DNA of 64,000 nt from positions 1 through 64,000 of the forward strand of contig DATJYO010000063.1 in NCBI GenBank assembly GCA_035499555.1, written 5' to 3'. Below, in pieces: positions 34,248 through 44,062 of the stretch. How positions within the stretch are numbered: position 1 is the first letter of the stretch; each line of letters opens with the position of its first letter. The stretch comes from Bog-159 sp035499555 (GTDB taxonomy: Bacteria; Acidobacteriota; Terriglobia; Bryobacterales; Bryobacteraceae). The position numbers and the translations under genes are program-made. The notes beneath the pieces were generated by a model, which was not told where the DNA came from, did not search any database, and worked only from the letters and a program-made list of their open reading frames with translations.

Positions 34248-35429
34248 TTAACCAGCCGCGACGATATCCACGCCGATGGCGTCGTGGTCGGACAGAGGCA
34301 CGCGGCGACCCTCCCGCACTTCATGAATGACGCGCGGATCGACACTGGCGAGGCCGCGCGTGGCGAACCAGTCCAGCTTCAAGGGGCAGCGGCCGCCATG
34401 GTTGCGCAGCGCCCATCGAATGAAATGGAAACACCAGCCGGGCACCCAGTCGCGCAGGGCCTTGGTGGCGCGCAGGTCGCCCACGTCGTAAGCGACGGTG
34501 TGCTCGCCCAACCTGTTGGAGGCGCGATATTCGAAGCCCCGCCGCTCCAGCAACCGGAACAAGTCGCGCTCGAAGCGGTTGTACGGATGCAGATAGTGAT
34601 TGCGAATCACGTTGTCCACGCCCATCAGGACGCGGAGCCAGAAGCCCAGAATGGCGTGGATGGCGCGCGACGAATTATAAGTGCTGGTGTTCCAGTCGCC
34701 GCCCAGCACCACGTAAGGCGCGTCGGCGATGTGATCCAATACGTCCCGCAATTGCAGATAGCGGTGACGCTGCGTCGATTGCGCGTCCAGGTGTACGGAC
34801 AGCGCGGTCACCGTGAGATTGGGGAAATGCACCTGCGCCGCCAGCGCCGCCTGCCGTCCGATGCGTTTCTCGCGGGAAGCCATGATGTCTACGCCGTTGG
34901 CCAGGAACACCGGCCGTACGCCGCTGAGCGGATAACGGCTCAGGATCGCGTTTCCGTGCAAGCCCAGGTCGTTGGCGCCGGGCAGGTCCTGCTCGATGCC
35001 GGAACCGTTGGTCAGGTTGAGATAGCAGGGGATGAAGGCATAATGCATCCCCAACGCGTGGGCCAGATCGCGGGCCACGTTGCGGTTCCCGGAGCGCACC
35101 ATGCCGGCGTCGGTTTCGGTCAACAGCAGAACGTCGGCTTCGCGCAGATACGGGTGGGCGCGCAGGCACTCGACTTGCCCCTCGAACTGCGCGCCGCGTT
35201 CCACGTTCCAGGCCACGAAGCGATAGGCCGCGCGGGAGGGCGCGGCGCCCCTGCTGAAATCGCCGGTTTCCGCGGTATCGAGCACGCGGCGGATATCCGG
35301 CTCCAGGGTCCGATAAAGATCCCGTCCCCATAACTCGGCGCTGTTGCGGCACGAGGCCAGGTTGGAGAAATGCGGGGCGATGCGCGCGCGCACAATTTCG
35401 TGGACGTCCTGGGTTTCCGCGGAGTGCAC
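34248..35429 (-). CDS. Endonuclease/exonuclease/phosphatase family protein
   Basis: A 393-residue cytosolic protein. The EEP domain covers about residues 68-390: RFVAWNVERG (metal-binding Asn), ADVLLLTETDAGM (Glu), LGGDWNTSTYNSSRAI (catalytic Asp-x-Asn) and PLSDHDAIGVDIV (SDH at the end). These four blocks are the full DNase I-like signature. Substrates in this superfamily range from DNA and RNA to inositol phosphates and sphingomyelin; nothing here selects one. No signal peptide. The start is 50 bases from the divergent histidine kinase. Confidence 0.82.
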   Translation of the reverse strand: MHSAETQDVHEIVRARIAPHFSNLASCRNSAELWGRDLYRTLEPDIRRVLDTAETGDFSRGAAPSRAAYRFVAWNVERGAQFEGQVECLRAHPYLREADVLLLTETDAGMVRSGNRNVARDLAHALGMHYAFIPCYLNLTNGSGIEQDLPGANDLGLHGNAILSRYPLSGVRPVFLANGVDIMASREKRIGRQAALAAQVHFPNLTVTALSVHLDAQSTQRHRYLQLRDVLDHIADAPYVVLGGDWNTSTYNSSRAIHAILGFWLRVLMGVDNVIRNHYLHPYNRFERDLFRLLERRGFEYRASNRLGEHTVAYDVGDLRATKALRDWVPGWCFHFIRWALRNHGGRCPLKLDWFATRGLASVDPRVIHEVREGRRVPLSDHDAIGVDIVAAG

Positions 35430-35479
35430 TGCTACGATTGTAGCAACCGCTTCTCCCGTTGGGTCGCGGCGGGGATTCG

Positions 35480-36844
35480 ATGCGCAGGCCGCTTTTTCAA
35501 AATCTGTTGTGGGGCGTGCTGCTGCTGGCTGCGGCGGAACTGGCGTTGTTGTTTCTGGCGGCGCCCGAAGCCAGCGACGACTTGCGGCGGCGCATGGCCG
35601 TCGTCACCGGCGGGGTGGCGATCGTGGGGCTTGCCGGCGCCTTCGTCCTCGCCCGGCGGTTGCGGCGGCGTATCTGGCGGCTGCGCGGCTTTGCCGAGGG
35701 AGTCGTCAGCGGGCCGCCCCAGAAAATCCAGGCGGAAGCACGCGACGATCTGGGTGCGCTGGCGGAGTCCTTGGGCCGGGTGGCGGCGCAGGTCAGCGAT
35801 CTGGTGGACCGCGTGCGGCTGGAAGGTGCGCGGCGCGACGCCATCCTGACGGGCATGGTGGAAGGCGTGCTGGCGGTCGACAAAGAACTGCGCGTCACGT
35901 TTTGCAACTCCGCGTTCGCCACTGCCTTCGGCGTGCAGGGTCCGGCGCCTGCCGGCCTTCCGGTACTGCGGCTGGTCCGCGATCCGGATTTCCTGGAGAT
36001 GCTGCGCACAGCAGTGTCGTCGGGCGGATCGGTGAAAAGGCGGATGCATCTCACCGGCGCCGACGGACGTTCGTTCGAAGTGCAGGCGGCTCCGCTGGCT
36101 GGCGCCTCCAGCAGCGGGGCCATGGCCATTTTGCACGATATTACCGACCTGGAGAGGCTGGAACGGGTGCGCAAGGATTTCGTGGCGAATGTTTCGCACG
36201 AGCTGCGCACTCCGCTCACGGCCATACGCGGCTACGCGGAAACGCTGCTGGATGGCGCGCTCGAAGACCCGGATAACCGGCGCCGGTTCGTCGAGATCAT
36301 CCAGTCGCACGCCATCCGCCTGAACAACATCGCCTCCGACCTGCTGACGCTCTCGGAGTTGGAGTCCGGACGCGCGCCCTTGGCGCCCGGCAAGCTCTCC
36401 GTGCTGGGAACCCTGGAAGCGGCCATGCGCACGGTCGAATCCGAAGCCGTCATGCGGCAGGTCCACCTGGGATGGGGGACCGTCGAAGACCTGCAGGTCA
36501 TGGGCAACAAGATCAAGCTGGAACAGGCCTTCGTGAATCTTCTGGACAATGCCGTGAAATTCAACCGGGGGGGCGGCGAAGTCTGGGTGGATGCGCGGCG
36601 TATGCCTGACTCCAGGGTGGCGATCACGATCGCCGACAGCGGGATCGGCATCCCCTCGGAGGACCTGCCGCGCATCTTCGAGCGGTTTTACCGCGTGGAC
36701 AAGGCCCGTTCGCGCGAGGTGGGTGGCACGGGCTTGGGTCTTTCAATCGTGAAACACGTCGTCGAGCAGATGGGTGGGACAGTCTCCGTGGAGAGCCAGT
36801 TAGGCAAGGGTTCGCGATTCACTGTCGTACTGCCGGAGGCGTAG
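35480..36844 (+). CDS. phoR: PhoR-like sensor histidine kinase
   Basis: A 454-residue kinase starting at ATG 35480 with a GGCGGGGA ribosome binding site. It has two membrane segments (about 8-27 and 41-58), a HAMP-like region (60-110), a PAS domain (about 120-220), HisKA with H240 in NVSHELRTPLTAIRGYAE and a HATPase domain with LLDNAVKF, IADSGIGIP, FERFYRVDKA and GGTGLGLSIVKH. This is the PhoR arrangement of a phosphate-sensing kinase with almost no periplasmic loop. The pst-phoU genes begin 200 bases downstream. No PhoB response regulator is next to it; the partner must lie outside the window. The gene symbol is by context and motif. Confidence 0.82.
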   Translation: MRRPLFQNLLWGVLLLAAAELALLFLAAPEASDDLRRRMAVVTGGVAIVGLAGAFVLARRLRRRIWRLRGFAEGVVSGPPQKIQAEARDDLGALAESLGRVAAQVSDLVDRVRLEGARRDAILTGMVEGVLAVDKELRVTFCNSAFATAFGVQGPAPAGLPVLRLVRDPDFLEMLRTAVSSGGSVKRRMHLTGADGRSFEVQAAPLAGASSSGAMAILHDITDLERLERVRKDFVANVSHELRTPLTAIRGYAETLLDGALEDPDNRRRFVEIIQSHAIRLNNIASDLLTLSELESGRAPLAPGKLSVLGTLEAAMRTVESEAVMRQVHLGWGTVEDLQVMGNKIKLEQAFVNLLDNAVKFNRGGGEVWVDARRMPDSRVAITIADSGIGIPSEDLPRIFERFYRVDKARSREVGGTGLGLSIVKHVVEQMGGTVSVESQLGKGSRFTVVLPEA

Positions 36845-37043
36845 GCCGGTCGGCCCCCATCAAGATATTAATCCTATCAAAACAGTTGACAAATAGATCT
36901 CAGTGCGCCAAGCTGTGTTAAAACGAGGGAGAGAGGCTGAAGGCTCGTCGATCAATGGACAGAAGTCGTTGGTTTGAGCTGCTTACGGGGTCTTTAGCGG
37001 ATTATTCCATCTTAAATAAGAAATATTCAAGGAGCGCACGACA

Positions 37044-38495
37044 ATGGCGACTCAAGGCAGGAGCGGCATGAAGCTTTTTGTGGTCTTGGCAACGATCGTC
37101 CCGATGGCTGGCGTAGCCATCGCGGAGGATTCCGGTGGCACACCCGCGGGAGGCGGGCAACCGGCTGCCGCAACCAGTTCGCGCCCGGCAGGTCCGCCGA
37201 CGCCAGTGACAACCACAGAGCTGCCGTATCCCAAGCTCACCGGGATATGGGCCGAAGGCTCGCATTCGCCTTCCCTATCCGAGCAGTTCAATGAGAATCT
37301 GCCCCCATGGCTGCGGTTCACAGGAGAGCTGCGCGAGCGCTTTACCGATTACAGCGGCAATAGTTTCAAACCGAATTCCACGAACGACTACGAGGAGCAG
37401 CGCATTCGTCTTGGTATGATGATCAAGCCTACGAATTGGGTCCGGTTCTACACCGAGTGGCAGGATGCCCGGGCATTCGGGATAACCCCGGCCCAGCCGC
37501 CTTATCAGGACACTGCGCAACTCTTTGAGGCGTACGCATTGTTTGGGGCCACCGAAGGCAATGGTTTCAGCCTGCAGGCTGGACGGTTCCAGATGAGCTA
37601 CGGCAACAACCGGCTAATCGGCGATTCCTGGTGGACCCAGGTCTCCCGTTCGTTCGATGGTGTACGCGCGGCCTACCAAGTGGGGCGGCTCCGGGTAGAT
37701 GCATTCGCGACTTCCGTGGTCATCATGCGCCAGGGTGTCTTCGACCATCATCTGCAGGGCAACAATCTCTATGGCCTCTATGCCACCGCCCGCAACGTGA
37801 TCCCGCGGGCCACCTTCGACGTTTACGAATTGTGGAACCTGCGTCCGAGCTTCTCGGTGCAGAATCTGAAGGGCCACCTGGACGAATGGACGACGGGTTT
37901 CCGCCTGGTGGGGGCCCTTCCGTATCATCTCGACTACCGCACGGAGATTGCCTACCAGGTAGGCACGCTGGCTACCGACAAGATCCGCGCCTGGATGGGT
38001 CACTGGACGGGAGGCTACACCTTCCAGGAGTCGCGCATCCGGCCGCGGCTGTTCGTCGAATTCGATTACGGCTCCGGCAGTTCCAACGTCAAAGGCGGAA
38101 CCGACAACACCTTCGATCCAATCTATCCAAGCACCCACGACAAGCTGGGATTAGCGGACCTGGCCGGCTGGCGCAACATCGAGGATCTGCGCTTCGGGCA
38201 GGAATTCAAATTGGCGCGCAAGTGGACGCTGGCGACCGCCATTCATGATTACTGGCTGGCCGACGCGCATGATGCGTTCTATCCCACGCGCGGCTCGGTG
38301 GTGGCGGCGGATTCCAAAGGAAAATCGGGTACGCACGTCGGAGAGGAACTCGACATACAGACCATATACACCCCGACGCGACAGACCCAAGTCGGAACCG
38401 GTTACGGCCGGATGATTCCCGGTGAATTCCTTAAGAACACCACCAAGGGCGTTTCCTACAACGTCTGGTACATGCTGACGGAATACGTGTTCTAG
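37044..38495 (+). CDS. Outer-membrane porin, alginate-export-like
   Basis: A 483-residue protein with a signal peptide (MKLFVVLATIVPMAGVAIA from residue 9; starts at 37044 and 37068 are both usable, each with a GGAG ahead). After a Pro/Ala/Thr-rich stretch come alternating aromatic strands (LRFTGELRERFTDYSGNSFKPNSTND, NWVRFYTEWQDARAFG, GFSLQAGRFQMSYGNNRLIG) and the C-terminal aromatic VWYMLTEYVF, typical of a beta-barrel. The pattern fits the alginate export family. Placed between phoR and pstS with a second porin, it may admit phosphate or phosphorylated compounds; this is inferred from position. Confidence 0.75.
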   Translation: MATQGRSGMKLFVVLATIVPMAGVAIAEDSGGTPAGGGQPAAATSSRPAGPPTPVTTTELPYPKLTGIWAEGSHSPSLSEQFNENLPPWLRFTGELRERFTDYSGNSFKPNSTNDYEEQRIRLGMMIKPTNWVRFYTEWQDARAFGITPAQPPYQDTAQLFEAYALFGATEGNGFSLQAGRFQMSYGNNRLIGDSWWTQVSRSFDGVRAAYQVGRLRVDAFATSVVIMRQGVFDHHLQGNNLYGLYATARNVIPRATFDVYELWNLRPSFSVQNLKGHLDEWTTGFRLVGALPYHLDYRTEIAYQVGTLATDKIRAWMGHWTGGYTFQESRIRPRLFVEFDYGSGSSNVKGGTDNTFDPIYPSTHDKLGLADLAGWRNIEDLRFGQEFKLARKWTLATAIHDYWLADAHDAFYPTRGSVVAADSKGKSGTHVGEELDIQTIYTPTRQTQVGTGYGRMIPGEFLKNTTKGVSYNVWYMLTEYVF

Positions 38496-38568
38496 ATAGC
38501 CGGTCCAAACATCGCCCGTACTGCCGTACCCTGTGCGCGGTGTGCCCGGGCGCCTTTGTAACGGGATC

Positions 38569-38613
38569 TTAATGCTTCCGTCATTAACCCATAATCACCT
38601 GTCGTTACATTAA
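38569..38613. promoter_or_regulatory. AT-rich inverted repeat upstream of second porin
   Basis: TTAATG (38569-38574) and CATTAA (38582-38587) form a perfect inverted repeat across 7 bases, and a further CATTAA lies at 38608-38613. The block is AT-rich against its surroundings and lies about 105-150 bases ahead of the porin ATG at 38718. No T-run follows, so it is not an intrinsic terminator. It could be a regulator site (PhoB is the obvious candidate in this context), but no consensus match was made. Confidence 0.35.
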
Positions 38614-38717
38614 TTGAGTCCGAAAAATGGCGGTCAGTGCGTCCGCGCGCCGAAAGGGTGTGGTGCGCCTGCTCCTGCAATTCGGATCGCACCTCGAAAT
38701 TTCTACAAGGAGCTTCA

Positions 38718-40355
38718 ATGACAGGAAGAGTACTTGTGATCCTCGGCGGGATTCTGCTCATCACGGGCTGCTTGACCGAGCCTGCCCGCGCCCAGGAGTC
38801 CACAGCCAATCCGGAAATTGAGAAGTTGAAGGCGCAATTGGCCGCGCAGCAGCAACAGATCGATCAATTGCGCAAGGCTATGGAAGACGAAAAGAAAGTC
38901 TTGGAAGAAGCCAGCCAGCCGAAGCTTCCGAGCCTGGGCCAGGTAGCCAGCGGCACGCCTGTGGTGCCGGCGGGTGAAGCGGAGCCGATTCTGCATCCGG
39001 GCCTGGCAGCGGCGCTCAGTCCGCAGCAGGCTAACGAGCCGCCGGCCTCGCCGTTGCAGATTCATCTGGGAACGATAACGATCACGCCGGTAGGGTTCAT
39101 GGATATGACGGGGGTCTTCCGCTCGACGAACCCCGGCACCTCGATCGGGACGAACTTCGGCAGCATTCCGTACGGCGGTACTCCGCAGGGCCAACTGACG
39201 GAAATGCGCTTCAGCGCGCAGAACAGCCGCATCGGCGCCCGTATCGACGGGACCGTTCACGGAGCCAGAATACTGGCCTATTGGGAGTCCGACTTTTTGG
39301 GCACGACTCCGGGCAACTTTACCGTCACCAGCAACAGCAACACCTTCCGCATGCGGCTGTACTGGATCGACGTGCGCAAGGACAAGTGGGAAATTCTGGG
39401 AGGCCAATCCTGGAGCTTGATGACGCCGGGCCGCAACGGCATTTCGGGTTTGCCGGGCGATGTCTTCTACAGCCAGGACTTCGACACGAATTACCAATTG
39501 GGCTTGACTTGGTCGCGGCAACCGGGCTTCCGGTTCGTGTATCACCCCACCAAAACGATCGCCTGGGGTCTGGCTTTGGAGGAGGCCGAGCAGTATGGCG
39601 GCGGTTCGGGCGGTGGCGGCACCATCGTGTTGCCCAGCAGCTTAGCCAGTTCCTACGCGAACCTGATCAATACCGGCAGCCAGGGAAGTTCGGACCCCAG
39701 TGTGGGCCCCGATATCATCACCAAGCTGGCATTCGATCCGGTTGCCAGCGGTAAGCACATGCACATCGAACTGGTCGGCCTGCTGAGCACCTTCAAAACC
39801 TACAACCAGTTGAGCAGCCAGTCGTTCACCAAAACCGGCGGCGGCGGCGAGTTCAACGTGAACCTCGAAATGGTGAAGGGCTTCCACCTGATCGGCAACA
39901 CCTTCTTCAGCGATGGCGGCGGCCGGTACATCTTCGGGCTGGCGCCGGATCTGATTGTCCGTCCGGATGGCAGTCCCTCGTTGGTGCATTCCTATTCCAC
40001 GGTGGACGGCTTTGAATATCATATGAAGAACGCCGTGCTGTATGCCTACTACGGCGGCGTCGACATAGGACGGAACTTCTCCCTCGATCCGGCGAACAAG
40101 AACGCCTACGTCGGATACGGCTTTCCGGGTTCGTCCACGGGTCAAGACCGGATAATCCAGGAAGCCAGCTTCGGCATCAACCCCACCTTCTGGAAAAGCC
40201 CCAACTACGGAGCTTTGGGTATGTTCATCCAGTATTCCTATTTGACCCGGTCGCCATGGGCTCCGACCGCTACGGCCCGGAACGCCAGCAGCAACATGAT
40301 CTGGGTCGATTTGCGGTACACCTTGCCGGGCCAGCCGCCAGCAGCAAGCAAATAA
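38718..40355 (+). CDS. Outer-membrane porin with coiled-coil N-terminus (DcaP-like)
   Basis: A 545-residue protein starting at ATG 38718 (AAGGAGC ahead). The N-terminus MTGRVLVILGGILLITGC could be a signal peptide or a lipobox (LITGC). A coiled-coil region follows at about 35-65 (IEKLKAQLAAQQQQIDQLRK), then a beta-barrel with repeated aromatic-ended strands (ITPVGFMDMTGVF, MRFSAQNSRIGARIDG, LAYWESDFLG, KWEILGGQSWSLM). The coiled-coil plus barrel plan is that of DcaP-type trimeric porins. It runs directly into pstS (20-base gap), so it is probably co-transcribed with phosphate uptake genes. Substrate unproven. Confidence 0.78.
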   Translation: MTGRVLVILGGILLITGCLTEPARAQESTANPEIEKLKAQLAAQQQQIDQLRKAMEDEKKVLEEASQPKLPSLGQVASGTPVVPAGEAEPILHPGLAAALSPQQANEPPASPLQIHLGTITITPVGFMDMTGVFRSTNPGTSIGTNFGSIPYGGTPQGQLTEMRFSAQNSRIGARIDGTVHGARILAYWESDFLGTTPGNFTVTSNSNTFRMRLYWIDVRKDKWEILGGQSWSLMTPGRNGISGLPGDVFYSQDFDTNYQLGLTWSRQPGFRFVYHPTKTIAWGLALEEAEQYGGGSGGGGTIVLPSSLASSYANLINTGSQGSSDPSVGPDIITKLAFDPVASGKHMHIELVGLLSTFKTYNQLSSQSFTKTGGGGEFNVNLEMVKGFHLIGNTFFSDGGGRYIFGLAPDLIVRPDGSPSLVHSYSTVDGFEYHMKNAVLYAYYGGVDIGRNFSLDPANKNAYVGYGFPGSSTGQDRIIQEASFGINPTFWKSPNYGALGMFIQYSYLTRSPWAPTATARNASSNMIWVDLRYTLPGQPPAASK

Positions 40356-40375
40356 AGAAAGGAGAGACGAGCTAC

Positions 40376-41395
40376 ATGAGACTAAACAAGATTTGGGTGG
40401 GCGCCTTGGGCGCCCTCGGCCTGCTTCTGGCCGTAGCCCAGGCGAAGGTGCTGATCAACGCCGCCGGCGCCACATTTCCTTACCCGATTTACAGCAAGTG
40501 GTTCGAAGAGTTCGGAAAAACCCATACCGATACGCAGATCAATTACCAGTCGATCGGCTCGGGTGGCGGCATTCGCCAAGTGACGGCGGGCACGGTGGAT
40601 TTTGGCGCATCGGACATGCCGATGACGGATGAACAACTCAAGGAAGCCAAGACTCGGCTGCTGCACTTTCCCACCGTGTTGGGCGGCGTGGTGCCCACCT
40701 ACAACCTGCCGGGTGTCAGCCAGGATTTGAAGTTCACGCCGGCGTCTTTGGCGGGCATCTACCTGGGCCACATCAAGAAATGGAACGATCCGGTGCTGAC
40801 CAAGGCGAATCCTGGCGTAAAGCTCCCGGATGCCGAGATCATCGTGGTGCATCGCTCGGACGGCAGCGGCACCACCTTCGTGTTTACGGATTATCTGTCC
40901 AAGGTCAGCCCGGACTGGAAGAAGGATGTGGGTTCGAGTACCTCCGTGAAATGGCCGGTGGGCATTGGTCAGAAGGGTAACGAAGGCGTGGCCGGTTTCG
41001 TGAAGCAGACTCCCGACGCCATCGGCTATGTCGAGCTGATCTACGCCGTGCAGAACCATATGGGATACGGCCTGCTGCAGAATTCGGCGGGAGTCTTTCT
41101 GAAGGCGGACTTCGACAGCGTCACCGCGGCCGCGGCGGGCGCCGCCAAGAATATGCCCGACGATTTCCGGGTTTCCATCACCAACGCTCCCGGAAAAAAC
41201 GCCTACCCGATCTCGACATTCACGTGGCTGCTCATTCCGAGTAAAATCGAGGATGCAGGCAAGCGCAAGGTGATCGTCGACTTTCTGCACTGGATGATGA
41301 CAGAAGGCCAAAAATACTGCGCCGGTTTGGGCTACGCTCCGCTGCCCAAAGCAGTAGTCGCTAAAGAAGAGAAAGCCGTCGCCCGCGTTCAGTAG
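40376..41395 (+). CDS. pstS: Phosphate ABC transporter substrate-binding protein
   Basis: A 339-residue periplasmic protein from ATG 40376 with AAAGGAGAG upstream and a signal peptide (MRLNKIWVGALGALGLLLAVAQA). Phosphate-binding features are present: NAAGATFPYPIYSKW at the N-terminus, QSIGSGGGIRQVTAGTVDFGASD, HRSDGSGTTFVFTDYLS and GNEGVAGFVKQTPDAIGYVE. Length is normal for PstS. It captures phosphate for the PstCAB transporter encoded immediately downstream. Confidence 0.95.
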   Translation: MRLNKIWVGALGALGLLLAVAQAKVLINAAGATFPYPIYSKWFEEFGKTHTDTQINYQSIGSGGGIRQVTAGTVDFGASDMPMTDEQLKEAKTRLLHFPTVLGGVVPTYNLPGVSQDLKFTPASLAGIYLGHIKKWNDPVLTKANPGVKLPDAEIIVVHRSDGSGTTFVFTDYLSKVSPDWKKDVGSSTSVKWPVGIGQKGNEGVAGFVKQTPDAIGYVELIYAVQNHMGYGLLQNSAGVFLKADFDSVTAAAAGAAKNMPDDFRVSITNAPGKNAYPISTFTWLLIPSKIEDAGKRKVIVDFLHWMMTEGQKYCAGLGYAPLPKAVVAKEEKAVARVQ

Positions 41396-41401
41396 ACGGA
41401 T

Positions 41402-42379
41402 ATGGCAACCCCAGCCACACGGCCCGCGCGTCCCAATCGGGGCGCGCGGGGCTTTATTTCACGCCTGACGGACGGCGACGAAATCGCGCGCCTGGTTACG
41501 CTGGCATTCGCCGGCACGATTCTGCTGCTCACCCTGGTGCTCGTGTGGCAGCTCTGGGTGCAATCGTCGCTGGCGCGTCAAAAGTTTGGCCTCTCTTTCT
41601 TCACCACGACCGACTGGGACCCGGTCAGCGGGCAGTTCGGTTCTCTCCCGTTCATCTACGGGACGATTGTCACTTCGGTCCTGGGGCTGCTCATCGCCGT
41701 GCCGCTGGGAGTAGGAGCCGCCATCTTCCTGGCGGAACTGGCGCCTCCGCGCATGTCGAGTGTTTTCACGTTTTTTATCGAACTTCTGGCCGCGGTTCCC
41801 AGCGTGATCTATGGCGTACTCGCGATCTTTACACTGGTACCGCTAATGCGGGATTACGTGGAGCCGTTTTTGAAGAAGACGCTGGGTTTTCTACCCATAT
41901 TCAGGGGGACTATTCTGGGCGTCGGGTACCTGACCGCGGGCGTGATCCTGGCCGTCATGGTGCTGCCTTTCATCATTTCGATCTCCCGCGAAGCGCTGCT
42001 GGAAGTGCCGGCCGAACAGCGGGAGGCGGCCCTGGCGCTGGGCGCCACACGCTGGGAATCCACCTGGCAGGCGGTTCTGCCGTGGGCGCGGCTGGGAATC
42101 TTCGGTTCGATTTTCCTGGCCTTGGCGCGGGCGTTGGGTGAAACCATGGCGGTCACCATGGTGATCGGAAATGGCCTTGAAATCACGTCTTCGCTGTTTG
42201 CCCCAGGATATACCATAGCCGCGGTGCTGGCCAACGAGTTCGCGGAGGCCACCGGGGATTTGTATCAAAGCTCGCTGGTGGCGCTGGGTCTGGTGTTGTT
42301 TCTGCTCACCATCGTCATCAACGCACTGGCGCGCCTGCTGATCATCGCCACGACGCGGCGCGGGAGCGCACATCCATGA
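41402..42379 (+). CDS. pstC: Phosphate ABC transporter permease PstC
   Basis: A 325-residue inner-membrane protein with six to seven hydrophobic segments and the permease EAA loop EQREAALALGATRWESTWQAVLPWARLGIFG (around residues 202-235). PSVIYGVLAIF near residue 140 is typical of PstC. It forms the PstCA channel through which PstS delivers phosphate. It begins 6 bases after the pstS stop and its last four bases overlap pstA (ATGA). Confidence 0.95.
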   Translation: MATPATRPARPNRGARGFISRLTDGDEIARLVTLAFAGTILLLTLVLVWQLWVQSSLARQKFGLSFFTTTDWDPVSGQFGSLPFIYGTIVTSVLGLLIAVPLGVGAAIFLAELAPPRMSSVFTFFIELLAAVPSVIYGVLAIFTLVPLMRDYVEPFLKKTLGFLPIFRGTILGVGYLTAGVILAVMVLPFIISISREALLEVPAEQREAALALGATRWESTWQAVLPWARLGIFGSIFLALARALGETMAVTMVIGNGLEITSSLFAPGYTIAAVLANEFAEATGDLYQSSLVALGLVLFLLTIVINALARLLIIATTRRGSAHP

Positions 42380-43224
42380 CGCTGCGCAACCGCTGGCGCA
42401 AGATGTTCAGCCACGTGATGCTCAGCTTGACCGGCGTATGCGCGGTGATCGCCGTCTCCCTGCTGTTCATCATCCTGGGTTACCTGATCTACGATGGGTG
42501 GCGCTCGATCGATTGGAACTTCTTCACGAAGCTCCCGAAACCGCCGGGTGAAACGGGCGGCGGCATGGCGAACGCCATCGTAGGCAGCGCCGTGATTGTG
42601 GCGCTGGCCAGCATGTTCGGCCTGCCTGTGGGATTCATGGCGGGCGTGTATCTGTCGGAGTTCGGCGGCAAGACCTTCGGCTCCCTGGTCCGATACATGG
42701 CTGACCTGCTGAACGGCGTGCCCTCGATCGTCATCGGCATTTTCGCCTGGGCGGTGATTGTCAAGCCGACGCACGGTTTTTCGGCCCTGGCGGGAGCGTT
42801 TGCCCTGGGCCTGATTCTGATTCCGATCACCGCGCGCAGCACCGAACAGTTCATGACCTCGGTTCCGCTGAACCTCCGGGAGGGCGCCCTGGCGCTGGGC
42901 GCGAGCAAGTGGAAAACCATCGCCACGGTGGTGGTGCCCGCCGCCTATCGGGGCATCGCCACCGGCATGATTCTGGGTGTCGCGCGGATTGCGGGTGAAA
43001 CCGCGCCTTTACTTTTCACCAGTTTGAACAACCAGTTCTGGAGCAATGGGCTGACCCAGCCCACGGCATCCCTCCCGTACGTGATTTTCGTGCGGGCGCA
43101 GTCGCCCTATGAGGATTGGCACCGCCAGGCGTGGGCGGCAGGGCTGGTGTTGTTGCTGCTGGTGTTACTCTCTAACATCGCCGCGCGCCTGATCCTTTCG
43201 CGTGGAATCGCCGTGCAAAAATAA
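42376..43224 (+). CDS. pstA: Phosphate ABC transporter permease PstA
   Basis: A 282-residue permease with about six transmembrane segments. It has LNGVPSIVIGIFAWAVIV and the EAA loop NLREGALALGASKWKTIATVVVPAAYRGIATG at about 165-195. Partner of PstC in the phosphate channel, energised by PstB. Start overlaps pstC by four bases, as is common in translationally coupled subunits. Confidence 0.95.
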   Translation: MTLRNRWRKMFSHVMLSLTGVCAVIAVSLLFIILGYLIYDGWRSIDWNFFTKLPKPPGETGGGMANAIVGSAVIVALASMFGLPVGFMAGVYLSEFGGKTFGSLVRYMADLLNGVPSIVIGIFAWAVIVKPTHGFSALAGAFALGLILIPITARSTEQFMTSVPLNLREGALALGASKWKTIATVVVPAAYRGIATGMILGVARIAGETAPLLFTSLNNQFWSNGLTQPTASLPYVIFVRAQSPYEDWHRQAWAAGLVLLLLVLLSNIAARLILSRGIAVQK

Positions 43225-43228
43225 AAAT

Positions 43229-44032
43229 ATGACCATGGGAACCGCAAAACTACCTTCCCCCAGTTCCGCCGGCGGCAAGGCCACAGGTCAACCCGCCAAA
43301 CTGAGAGCCGTGGATCTCAATTTTTACTACGGCAACTACCAGGCCTTGCACGGCATTTCGCTGGAAGTTCCCACCAACAAGATTACGGCGCTGATCGGTC
43401 CTTCAGGATGCGGGAAATCCACGTTCCTGCGCACGCTGAACCGCATCAACGAGACCATCCGCAATACACGCGCCGAAGGCCAGGTTTTACTGGATGGCGA
43501 AGACGTGCTGCAAATGGACGTGACCGGGTTGCGGCGGCGCGTGGGCATGGTTTTTCAGAAATCCAACCCGTTTCCGAAGTCGATCTTCGACAACGTGGCG
43601 TATGGATTGAAGGTGAACGGGTTCCACGGCAACCTGGCGGACGCGGTGGAGCACAGCCTCAAGCGCGCCGCCTTGTGGGAGGAAGTCAGGGACAAGCTGC
43701 AGAAGTCGGCCTACGCGCTCTCCGGCGGCCAGCAGCAGCGGTTGTGCATCGCGCGCGCGCTGGCGGTAGACCCGGAGGTCCTGCTGCTGGACGAGCCATG
43801 TTCGGCCCTCGACCCCATCGCCACGTCCAAGATCGAGGACCTGCTTTTCACCCTGAAAGACCAGTGCACCATCGTGATTGTCACTCATAATATGCAGCAG
43901 GCCGCACGCGTGGCCGACCGCACCGGGTTTTTTCTGCTGGGAAAGCTGATTGAGTACAACACGACCGAGATCATCTTCAAAAATCCCACCAGGCAGGAAA
44001 CCGAAGACTACATCACCGGCAGATTCGGGTAA
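43229..44032 (+). CDS. pstB: Phosphate ABC transporter ATP-binding protein
   Basis: A 267-residue ATPase. ATG 43229 and 43235 are both possible; no clear ribosome binding site precedes either. It carries Walker A GPSGCGKST, the Q-loop VFQKSNPFPKSIFDNVAYG, signature ALSGGQQQRLCIARAL, Walker B LLLDEPCSALDP and the switch His in VTHNMQQA. The NPFP segment and the D-N-V-A-Y-G motif are characteristic of PstB. It drives phosphate import through PstCA. Confidence 0.96.
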   Translation: MTMGTAKLPSPSSAGGKATGQPAKLRAVDLNFYYGNYQALHGISLEVPTNKITALIGPSGCGKSTFLRTLNRINETIRNTRAEGQVLLDGEDVLQMDVTGLRRRVGMVFQKSNPFPKSIFDNVAYGLKVNGFHGNLADAVEHSLKRAALWEEVRDKLQKSAYALSGGQQQRLCIARALAVDPEVLLLDEPCSALDPIATSKIEDLLFTLKDQCTIVIVTHNMQQAARVADRTGFFLLGKLIEYNTTEIIFKNPTRQETEDYITGRFG

Positions 44033-44062
44033 CGCCGGCAGAGGGGAACCAGGAGATCTGAA

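Noticed and set aside
36886..36891. TTGACA as a -35 element ahead of the first porin
   Set aside because: No acceptable -10 hexamer is found 16-18 bases downstream, so a promoter was not called.
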